Below, in pieces: positions 47,293 through 59,500 of a stretch of DNA of 64,000 bases. A program made the position numbers and the translations under genes. The DNA is from Pampus argenteus (Eukaryota > Chordata > Actinopteri > Scombriformes > Stromateidae), in the NCBI GenBank assembly GCA_036937835.1, contig CM072863.1:17286001-17350000 (forward strand), read 5' to 3'. Under the pieces are notes generated by a model. The model ran no database searches. It was not told the origin of the DNA and saw only the letters and a list, made by a program, of their open reading frames with translations. Numbering within the stretch: position 1 is the first letter of the stretch; each line of letters starts with the position of its first letter.

Positions 47293-48380
47293 CTACAGAC
47301 AGACACACACACAGTTAAAATCATGTCAAAGAGAAAGGAAGATAACAATTTTGTTATTGTCTCTCCCTCCACTGATTCAAGTACACCTCTACATACAGAA
47401 AGCTGAGATGTACCTCTTTTCCTGAGCTCAGCATAGCAGTGGTCACACACTTTAGCCACCCTGTCTTTGAGGTACTTTAGTGGGTATCTGTTCCTGGAAC
47501 AAGCCCGACACACCACCTGAGAGACAGAATACAAGGAAATTTTTACAAAGACCACAGACATCCTCCTTTTTTCACTAGGCTTTATTTTGTGCATCATACT
47601 TTTTATGATGCAAAGTGATAAATACTCAAATACAAATCATGTCATGAGAACATGTCACAACAGACATGATTACTTAATAATCTATAAAGATCAAATGGTG
47701 AACCTCAGATCATGCAGCTTTTTTTCTGTTTTTTTATTACCTTGCCACAGGCGTTGCAGTGGTGTCGTCTGAGTGTGAGGCTGAAGTCAGATGTACAGTT
47801 CATGCACATCATTACATGAGACACTGGCACCAGTACAGGAGCAGCTTCACCCAGGGCCATCCACAACTTCTCACGGGCCTGTTGGGACAAGGTCGAGATG
47901 GTGTTGACACCAGGAACAAAGCTAGGTTTTATAAAAAAAAACACCTTAATATTTACTTTTAGTTTCAAACATGCTCTTGTTGTTTGCAGTAATCAGGATG
48001 AATCACTGTCAGCGATACAATTATTGTTTGCTCCAGTAAATAAATAAAAATTATTTTTGTTTAATTGTCAGATTATGTATTTTTCCTACCTCACTACAGG
48101 GTCCACCAAATGTACAGAGTCCTGCAGCGTGGTCTGCTATGGCTCGACTCAGTGTGTGGAACCAATCCTCCCTCTCTCCAACCGAGCTGAGAAAAGGCAC
48201 AAAAAGACAATCACACTACAAGCATCCAGAGTCATTTTCAAACAGGAGGTGAAACGCAGAAATTGTACCAGCGATTTGGCAGTGAGATGCTCACCTGGCA
48301 GAGAGTGTAATGGTGATGTCAGACACTTCAATCTTAAGACAGTTCAGCACGTTGTCTAGGACAGGTTTGCTCACCTGTGT

Positions 48381-48421
<41 letters not shown>

Positions 48422-51400
48422 GGGCAAAACCACATCACAGCTCAGTCAACAAACCTTGTGGACAAATAAGGTGGGAATGAGGTGAGATTATCAGAGGTGA
48501 AAAGTCAACATACCTTCATCCCAGAGAGAGATAAAGTATTCTTAAGCCTGTATTTCCCATCTTGCTGAGGGTAGGTGTACAGCATTATATCATTCATCTG
48601 ATGGAGGACACAGACAGAAAGACAAAATATTTATTGGTTCTTCATTCATTTTAGTTAGTTTTATAAAAGCAAAACATAATAGTTACTGAGTGTGAAATAA
48701 TGCAATACCACTGATCACCACAAGGTGGCGGTGTTTGCCTTAAGAGAAATATCTGAAATCACAGCACAAACCTTTTTGTTTATCCTTCCTTTCTTCAAAG
48801 CAACTTTTTGGGCTTAACTGTTTTCAGTTGTGTTTCCTCTCACAGAGCCCTGGCATGTCTGTGCAAGCCCTCAGCACCACATTCCCATGTATGCACACAA
48901 CAAACTAAGGCATTAAAAGTGTTTATTTGCTTATTAGACCAAAAGTATTGTGATCCCTTGAACATGCAGAGAGTCCATTGTGTTATGAGTGGTATTTAAT
49001 TTCTTCCCAGACAAAAGAGATGACATCATTGGTCACACCTAATGTGTGCTCTAAACATCCGCTGGGGCCGTATAGGCAGCATCCAGGAATTCTCCACCCT
49101 GCTCCGGGCTCCAGGCCTCTCCTTGCTCTCCCAGCCTTCTCAGGCTACGCTGAGAACCAAGACTGGGTGGAACCAGCCACCTTCACCTCAACAACAACAA
49201 CATAAACAGCCACAGTGACGGGGTCACTGGCTGACTGGCTGGAGACAAAACAGTGCATGATAGCCAAACCTGAACCCCGCCTGCGACCTCTGGGCTGCAG
49301 CCACCGCAATTTGTCTGCTCCACCCTGTGCTATTCATTTACAAAGATTCCTTCCATGAAACCCGACTGAGTGCCAACAGAGTTTCACAAATGACTTTCCC
49401 AGATGAGACATAACATGTAGACATTTGACTTTGTCAGGGATGCCATCTCATTTCATCTGCTCACCCTTCACCTCCCTCACCTGCCTCTTTCACTCAGTCT
49501 TTCTTTCCTCTGGCAGCTTTCTGATTCTCCATCCTCCTTCTAATCCCTTCACTCACTCTTTCAGCGCGCTTTCTTTTTCTCTTTGAGCCCAGGCTTGTGA
49601 ACATGGTTGTCGTTTTGTCTGTCGCTGAGGTGAGTGATGACTTTCATCTTCACTGTTGTTTGGATTCTCTCTCCTTAAAAGCCCATAAATAACACTTCAC
49701 CCACTGAAGCTGTCCACTTCAAGGGAGCGAATGGCTATATAACCCTAATAGCCTTGAAGTATTAGCCACCAATCCTTTTCAGCTATTGCTCAACTGCAAT
49801 CTTGTTTAGAGGGTCTGAAAGAATAATGGAATGAAGCAAAATGAAAAAAGTATCTCCGTGTTATATTCTATTTGTCTCAACCAATATAAGGCAAAATCAT
49901 AAATGCTGCTCCTGCAGATATGCATGTTAAGCATAATTCATAACATGAGACAGCACTGATTGCACATGAAACAATAGAGTGTGCTTCTCTATTTCACGTT
50001 ATGTGTTTGTCTAACACCCCCACACCCCTTCAACCTCCTCCACCTCCTCCTCCCTGCATTCTACAGGCTGTCTGGCCTTCACATTGCTGTCAGTCCCCTC
50101 CCAATACACAGGAAGCCAGCATCCAGTGACCCACACCAAACATCCTGTAGGGAAGCGGGGCCCTGGAAAACAAGTCCTGAGAGGGGAGAGGAGGAGAGGA
50201 GAAGAGCAGAGAGGGAGGCCCTTGCTGGATGGGTGTGGTGCCTAGTGGAGGTCTTACAGCCTTGGCCTCATGCCCCGTCCCCCCCTGCCTTCCCTCCCAA
50301 CCTCACCTACCTCTCAGACTGACCTCCGCCCAACATTCCGCAATATTTTTGCAGATCATGCTAGCTTTGTTTTCACCATTAACTCAGTAATATAGCAGGT
50401 GCTTTCCTCTACTGCAGTGAACTATGATACCACAGATATAACAACAATTTATTCACTTAATAAGCAGGCAGTCATACAAAGTTCAAACTGTGGTGGAGTT
50501 ATACAAGTTACCAAATATGTGGAGGGAAATTATGGGGAAATGTGTGCGAAAAGAAGCCCAAGACAAATGGAGTCACTCAGTGTAAACATCATACAGCTAA
50601 TAGTTTTGACATTTTGAAGATCAATATCACATCTGTTCGAGCTACAGCTAGCAGGTGGTTAACTTAGCTTAGCATAAAGACCGAAAACGGGGAAACAGCT
50701 TGTCTGGTTCTGTCTGAAGGTATCAAAATCTGGCTCCCAGCACCTCTAAAGCTCACTAATTAACACGTTATATCTCGTTTGTTTAATCTATATAAAGCCC
50801 TCACCGTGAGGTTGCCAAGCAACCAGGAACGACTCAAAGAAGTCACTGTGCCCAGCCAGGAAACCGTCTAGCACTTAACCCTCTGTAAAACCAGAAATTG
50901 TCTTTTTATTTTTTATTTTTTTATTTATTTATTAACACAAATGAGATATATAATTTGTGACTAACTAGCTGTTTCTTTATGCTAAGATAAGCTAACTAGC
51001 TGCTAGCAGTAGTTTCTGCTTTAATGTACATGAGAGTGATATCAATTTTCTCAGTTAATTCTTGACATAGAAATGAATAAGCATATTTACTGCATCACAA
51101 TATCTGCCTTTTACTTCAGGACTATATAGGGGGTGAAAAGAGTATTTCAAAGGGTTACCAGTAGGTATATTGTCTTGTAATGTGTGTGATGTGATAAGAT
51201 AATAACAGTGGTATAGAAAGAAGATTATTACCAGAAATAGATGTCGGGGCTGCCGGCTTTTCCTTGAGACCTTCATAAGTGTGCCCTCTTTAACAAACAT
51301 CTGCCAGAAGAATTAGAATTAAAACATTTTAAAAAATCATGTTTAGGCCATCAAAATACTGCTTTTATCAAATATGTGTGTTGTTTTTTTGTTTGTTTTT

Positions 51401-51703
51401 TTGATCCTGTCAAGGTCAATAGGAACTGGTAATCAGATATCATTACAGACAGCTGGCCAGACGCTCACCCTTCCATGCTTCAGGAGATCCCTCTTGCCTT
51501 TCATGCTGTACTCTATGTGGACCAGACGCAGCAAGTTCTCCTGAGGTGGAACAAAGAGCAAAGAGGGTGATTATCCAGTGATGGACAGAGGAGGTGGCAG
51601 AGAATGAAACCGCCCCTGTTTGTTAGTGACGGCATGTGATACTGAAAACTGAATAGGGTGGTACAGAGATAGAGGGAACCTGTGTTTCCACTGTCTGTCA
51701 GCC

Positions 51704-51734
<31 letters not shown>

Positions 51735-53474
51735 TTCGTGAGCATTAAAAAAAAGAGAAAAAGAGAGTGTGATCAACAGAGGAGCCGAGCCAAAGTGAGG
51801 CGCAGGGGATCTTGACAGTGAGTGGTGAGAGAGACAGTGGGGGGAGGGTTAGTGAATTATCTGCTTATGTTTTAAGGGGAGTGTAACTCATGTCCACTTT
51901 AACACTACTCCCTTTGTAATGATACACCTGGGACTTTCTGATGACATCAACTTTCCTCGCCCCTTGCGTTAATCGACAAGCTGCGGAGGCCGTCGCCAGG
52001 GAGGGATAGACATGTCATTTGGAAGAGGGATTTATACACAGAAAAACTTCTTCACGCTCGATGTCCATCTTAAAATTGCTTTTTCATTGCCAAGTGGACG
52101 ATAAAGATGCATCTCCATAATGGCAGCACTGTGCAGAGCTGTACTACTGTCAAACTCAACAGGAGCTAAACACTCTGAATGTAATAAACACATTGGCTGT
52201 ACTAGACTCACCCCCTGTTTCAGATTGTCATTGGCCTGGTCTGCCACCTCGGACACGATCACCAAGGCAGCTGCAACACAAACAGAGGAAGAAAGAGAGA
52301 TTTATGCATCACTGAATTCAGTAAAGACACACTCAATGGCTGTATCTCAACAACTAGGCTGTGATGCACGTCGTGCAGCTGCAGTATATCTTTGATTAAC
52401 TGGAAAAAAAACATGACTACTGTGGCTCAGGTCATGAATATCAGAGAGCTCCATTCTACACGTTTACCTTGCGTGTCCTCGTATTCTTTAGAGTCAGGGG
52501 AAAGATTGTTCAGGTAATCTGGAGAAAATGCAGAAAAAATGTTCAATAGTTAAAAAGCCAGTGCCCACTGAGAAAATCTGTGACAATTTTTAAAATGTGT
52601 GTAAAGTTGCTGTATAGCCAGGTGCCCAAATGAACATTGAAATATCTCTATGTCTATCTAATATTTATGACACTACTGTTTTGGCTTTCAGCATTATCCC
52701 ATAATTGCTATTTGCGGCCACAGTATGGCTATGCCTGTTGTGGCAAAATTACAAGGTCAAAGAATTTGTGCATGTGTGTGTGTTTGTGTTACCTGTGAGA
52801 AGCATGCGATATTGGAGGACTCTCACTATAACCTGCAGCAGCTGGTGTTTCAGTGGGACTTCAGCATCCTCTGGGCCTCTTGTCTGTGAACATGCACAAA
52901 GACACCACCAACACTAGTTAGATTTTAAGGGAGATGAAGGATGTTATTAGTGTTTAGTTATTTAATTATTAAACCATAGATATATGATAATGTATGTGGA
53001 ATGACATTATAGTAAAATGAAACTCTTCATCTTTGTGATGACCCATCAAAGAACTGCTGGGTATCCCTGCACCGCATGCAGAAAAACACCAGTCTGTGTC
53101 CTCTAACCTCTATAATTTGAAGTCAAGGTCAGAAGTGACCAAGGGAACACTATCAGTCTGACCTTCACACATCTTTCTGGCACACACAAAAAAACCCGAA
53201 CCACTCCCATTCTTCTTCTCAGAGCAGTCATTTGCAGGTGAAAGGAGACAGAAATTGGCACAATCAAAGAGAGCTTTAGAAAATCAATCAGGATCTAATT
53301 GTCTCTGACAGGTATTTATGCCCTGAGCGGTAGAGGAGCAACAGGGAACACACACACACACACACACAGATCTTTTCTAATCCAATGAAGTCCTATCCTT
53401 CATTAGAGAGGCACAGATAGCACCCTGCGGAAAAAAGCATCTTCATCTTATTTACACTGAACACACACACGTGC

Positions 53475-53516
<42 letters not shown>

Positions 53517-56500
53517 CACACAGGGGCTATTGATGAGATAACACTGATTTGGCCTGTTAAGGGGAGGGATGGGATGTGAGTTCAACACACCACTCTTTGT
53601 CTTCATTATCACACTCTGCAGTGTAGAGTCAAAGCAAAACTTAGAGTTGAAGCCATTTTTTAATGAACAAGCCTCCATCTGCTTTCTGTATTCCATCTCA
53701 GTCTCTCACTTTTTTGTCTTTTTTCTTTGTTGTTCATCACTGTATAATACAATGAGTACAATTAAAAACTAGCTCTCCATTATCAAGTCTGCTTGCCCTC
53801 AGAACATCCGCTCTCAAATGTCGCTTGTAAATTCTCATCCAATTGACACTTGATACGGAGGAAGTGGCTTTCCGAGGTGCGGCAGAGTTGATAATTAGCG
53901 TGTGGTTTGTTTGGGTGAGCGAGCCAAATGGAGGAGGAGAGAGGAGGAGAGAGGAGGGAGCCTCGTGCTGGGAGATAGACGCACAGGCACACACAAACAC
54001 TCATGCGCATGCAAACAAACACACCTTTCAGGCTCTGTCACGGCCAGCTGATTTGTTGCCTGCACACACACAACTGATCTAATTGGGGAGTTGTAAAGGA
54101 GGCTGCTTCTCTAATTAGCTTCTGTCTGCCTCATTGCCTAGCTGCCTTTACAAGGAATTCACTCCATCGCTCTCTCCCTCTATCGCTCTTTGTCCACCTG
54201 CTGCTCAGCCTCCTCCTCTCCTCTTGGGGTTCTTGCACAAGAGAAAACACACAGGCTTTCTACAAACACGGACCATGACATGAATATAAATCCAAGCTGG
54301 AGTGGTTTAGAAAGAGATTTAAAAAAAAACAAAAAACAGTTTCACAATATTCACGCAATTTGTGTATGAACATGCTCCTGCTAAACACAAACACACGGAG
54401 ACACAAACACTCTAACATAAGAGAGAAACACACACACACACACACCACACTGTGTTGGCCAATGTTTATAGATAGCGCAGTAAACAGGCAAGTGGCTGTG
54501 AAGAGGAGGCTTTAATCCTGTAAGGGTCTACCACTGATCTGATCACGTTCTGTGGCTACTTCATCACTGTCATCACCACATCCACAATGAAATTACTACC
54601 ACTTATATCGCTGGACTTTGGCTTGTAGCAATAAAGGCAGAGGGAGCAGGATGGTGGAGAGGAAAGAGAGGTGTTTAGAGAGGCGAGGACGGAAGATTTG
54701 AAAAAAAAAGAGAGAAAGACAAGAAAACGGTTGCAATAGATGAAGAATGAGCATTTTTAAAATTCCCAAAAACAGCTGCAAGCGGTAACTGAAAATGTTG
54801 AAAGGTACAAGTATTAGCAGTAGTAGTAAGTATTTGCGCTCCAATGAAATATAACGACTTGTGAAGTGTCACACAGCCAACAGATAAATGACTGTCCACT
54901 CTCTCAGTGGTAGGTATAGAGAATCCCATGACCTGTATGATCCCTTGGACCTCTTTCTCTCTCATTACAGTGGGGTCACACACACCATGCAAGTCCCAAG
55001 ACGGTGCTCTGATATAGCACAACATCCATCATACACTCCTACATCACACACACACAAACACACACAATGCCCTGGTGTGGGAAGGTGGGGAGGACAGGCG
55101 CAGGTTACGGGTTTATATGCAATATGGGAAAAATAACATGCAGTGTGCGTATGTGGTGGCAGGTGTGGTTGCCAGTAGAAAAGGTTGTTGAATACGCTGC
55201 TTAATTTAGGAGTTATAAGATGAATAACAGTGTTTCCATGGATAAGAATGAGGAAAATAAGCCCACTTTTTATATGTGTCCATAAGATAAGATAATATTT
55301 CTTCTTTCTTTTGCAGGTCGCATTTATAGCCTCTGCAGGTAGCAATTAGTGGTTTATGATGTGAAAAACGGGGACTAATATCGACTTCATGAGGCTTAAA
55401 TGGTATATTATTGACTTTGATCAAGGTTATCATCTAGGATAAATCAGTGGTCGACATAAACCTAGAATGAAAAAATGCTGTAAGAGCTGCTGTAAGTGGC
55501 CTAGAGTCTTCATCTCTTACCTCCCTTCCTTTCTATTTACATTAGCTCCACTAAAGTCTGGCAGAGCCAAAGTTTTTGTGCAAAGGGGCAGCTGCTACTG
55601 AATATTCATGAGTGGAGACAGTTGGTGCCTTGTTCGTTCACGTTTCTTATCAAACTAGAAACGTCTGGAATCAATGTGTCAACCACTCACAGCGAATCAA
55701 AGTAAGACTCATTGGCATCGCCAGTGTCATTTTGTCAGGGCGAACAGTTTGAGTGTAGCCCCAAATATAATATTAAATTTAAGCCTATATGCAGCTTGAA
55801 CAACATGTAAACTACAAAACAAAAATAGGTCAACTATACAAGGTGACCTGCATGCTTTTTAACTCTGTAAATGGTAAATCAATTCTATAGACCAGCACAC
55901 AGCTGCATGGAAATGAGAAATCTATTGTTGCTGCTGTCTTATCTATAGACTCTCTTAATATCCTGTCTTTTAATTAAAAGTAGTCAATGTTCTTATTGTT
56001 ACCAGCTCGGACTACACACATTCCCTTTAAAAAAAAAAAAAAAGATAAAGTGTTGATTAAATGCACCAAGAATACAATTGTGGACTACTGCCCTGTTTTT
56101 TTTTTGAAAGGGGACTCTTCAGGGAGTATCAAGGATGAAGAGATCCATCAAAGAATCAGTATTTTGTATGGAGTGGATATAAGATATGCAAGCAAGACAG
56201 TGGAAAGGTCAGACCCATGGAGAGGAGTGGGATACAGAGGGTTTTAGAAATATCTTCCCCTGGAAGCTGGGTGACAAAATCTAAGTTGAGAGCTGCTGAG
56301 TGAGTTCCAGGTGAAATACCAGGTTCGATCTCTGCCCTGTAGGAACACCTCACAAGGCTTAAAATAATTAAGACAAAAAAAAGTGTACAAAAAGAATAAG
56401 TGTTGGCAGGAGACACAATCAAGCTCCCTTTATGTAGACAGGTTCTAGTCTAGTCTGTCCTTTTTACCTCAAATTTCTTGACGATGCTGGCGAAGGCCGG

Positions 56501-59500
56501 GTTCTTCCTGCAGCTCTCATCCAGCAAGGACATGCTGCGATCATACTCAGAGATATAGGTATCAAACACTCCAAAGTCCTCGCGACGTGACAGGATCACA
56601 TCTACCACCTTTTGGCTCTCCTCCCTAAACAGAGAGATAACACTTAAAGTACATTTGTGTTTTAAAGGCCAAAAAAAAAAAAAAAGTAAAGTAAGTCATG
56701 TGCAGTGCATTCCAGGTGTGTGAAATATACTTTGTTGTGACTGCACTGCGTTATGATCTCTTATGATCTTTTGTCCCTTTTATAATTGGCACAAAATGTT
56801 TAGTCTAGAAAGAAACTATTGCTAAGGGTGATCCTAAAACATTGCGAGTGATGTTCTAGATAAGGAAAGAATCATCTGCAGCATGGTGGGAAAACTCAGT
56901 GAGGCAGCTTTCCGTTATGATACTTTCATTTTTGCGCTCTTTATTCTCAGCTCTCTGTTCTTTTGCAGGATCTGGTGCAGAACTATCGTACCATCTGTAC
57001 TATACAAGAGTAGGCCACAACACAAATATCAGTAATGTCTGTGGTGTTTCTTACCAATGACTAATGTGTTCCTCTAGCTCAGTGAGAATGCTGCTGTGGA
57101 GTGTGTAGACCTGAGGGAGCACACCCAATATCTCTCCCAACCTCTGCTCCTCCAGGACCGGCTCCCCTTCCTCACCCATAGCCCCAGTCACCGCTGACCT
57201 GAACTCCTACACAAGAGGAAAAAAAAGAGAGACGGGTTGAGAGTGGGGAGAAGGTATGCTTTGGAAAAAAAAGAGAGGAATGGAGGAAAGGGTTGTGAGG
57301 GCGGAAGGAGGAAGGGAGGGCAGAAGAAATGAAAGGCATAGAGGAATGAGAAATGAACAGGGGGAGAAAAATGGAAGGAAGGAAGGTCAGATCCTCCTAA
57401 ACATCCTTCCTGCCACACTGCCTTCATATCACCTCAGTGCCTCCACACCACTTTGGGCTCTGTCCAGGCATTCAGGAAAGGCGGCACTGCCTGCACAAGA
57501 GTTACACCACCAGGTGTTGTTGCATAGTGACCTTGATACGCCACAAAGCTGTTTTGTACATAGTCCCCTATTTTCATGTCTCTTCAGACAAGGGCTTAAA
57601 AATCTACTGAAATACACTGAATTCAAATCCCTTCAGCACACATAAAACATAAGCAACAGTCTTTAATAGCTTCAGTGTCAGTGACTAAGAGGGCGAATAT
57701 GAGGAGTTATGGCAGATGGGAGAGAGGAACCAGAGGAGAGATTAATTATCTACTCAGGAAATGAAGAACAAAAACATTAAATGAAAGGTGAATTGTCCGG
57801 AGGTGTCAACGTTTGAAAAATCAAACTGACAACATACAGCTTCATACATAAAGCCATGGCGTATCTGTAAGGGATAGGTGTCTGGAGCCCATCTGTTCCA
57901 GTTCTGACTAAAGCACGGGCATAAAACAAATAAAGATGTCCCAGTTGGCCGTGAGATAATGTGGTGACACTGAGCGCTCCAGAACACACCGTTCATCATG
58001 CACAATCGATCTTGTGAGTTAAGAAATGAGTTAACATTCATCATGTCTGCCAGGAAGGAGAAGAACTGCTACTTTAACACTACTTTTTTTTACACTGAAC
58101 ACACACGCACATAAACACATAAACACACACACACACACATACACACTAAAATCCATGAATGAGAGGAGCTTTACTCTCAGTTTCGCCACTCTCCACCTTA
58201 TCCCTATTTTCTTCACGTAAGGCGGGTCAAGAAGCAACGTTAAGCAGCTGGTTGAGCAGCCAGTCATGCTCGGTCATAAATCAGCAGAGAGGATTTGTTC
58301 GGGGGTTACAGGTTACAAGCAAGAAGAAATAATAAGTCTGAGCCTCATATGTTGAAGCTGTTATAGCTTCCTTCAGAAGAAGAGCATGGCCTCCCTTCTT
58401 ATGTGAAGACGGGGTCTGGAAATGCTTAGTATTACTCTATTATGCCTCATCAAACAATGGAACAAAAGCTCATGTGTGCCTCACTTAATACCCCCTAAAC
58501 TGTGTGTTTGTGCATGTTGTGCCGTCCCAGCTGAATGACTCAATTTCATGCTAATTATGACATCAGTCTGCAAAGAGTAACTAATATCTCGACACAACTG
58601 TTTGAAGAATAGCACTGAGCCTATGCATTATGCAACAGCACGGTGAAAAAGCCTTCAATGTCAGCTTTGAAAGGTGGCAAGAAGATTCAATTAAGTGGTA
58701 CGGTAACGTGAAGACCATCGCAACAGTTCATGATGATGCCCATATTTACACGCAGCATATGTTTCTGTCTCTACCGTGGCATGTAGCAGCTAATTAGTTA
58801 AAGATGAGATAGCAGGTTTATGATCATTAGAGACATCCATTGTATAATATTAGCATTATTGCTGTTTAATGGCATCAAATGACACGTTACGCAAAGCGGC
58901 TGTTTTCGTACTCACAGCAGGCTTTTGTTAAACCTCCGTGCAGGGGCACACACATAAGATATTCAGGTTATGACCTTACTCAAGGTTATAAGGTACAGGC
59001 TGACTGATGGGCTTCTCTGGGTTCAATGACTCTACCTGTCAGATTTGTACTGGCAGCCATCACCTTAATAGCAATTCTTCCACACAGTTCTTGTAAAGGT
59101 GTTGCCTGTCTCTCCCATCTCTCCCGTGTGACTTTTCCTTTTTGAGCAAAATGTAATCATTGTTTAAACTGTTTCAGTGTCCACAGTTTCCTTTCATGCG
59201 GTCTTTTCGGTAAATCCATCTTTGTTCCTAAGTCTGCAGGGATGTGGGCTTGTTTTGACATGAGGTGAGTGGGGAATGATGGAAAAAAGATGGCTGTGAT
59301 GCATGGCCAACCTCGAGAGGCTTATCACAGCTCACCTTTAAAATCCCCTGTCCTCCATTAAGTACAGTCATTACAATACTGAGATTAAAAAAATATATAT
59401 TATAGCCAACCTGGTCATATTGTGCATCCAGTATAACAATATAAAACAGCCTTTTCATGACCTTGAGTTGGAGGATTTCCAGGCAAGTTGCTCGAGTATC

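Noticed and set aside
47879..47925. Extension of the fgd5 FYVE exon upstream to a CCTAG acceptor
   Set aside because: That acceptor would start the exon one base out of phase with the preceding exon (48090-48186); CAACAG at 47879-47880 keeps phase.
49981..50322. 113-codon proline-rich plus-strand ORF
   Set aside because: Low-complexity CT/GA-rich sequence in an fgd5 intron; no family resemblance and no splice signals that extend it.
57256..57645. 129-codon plus-strand ORF
   Set aside because: Purine-rich N-terminal half, antisense in an fgd5 intron, no recognisable domain.
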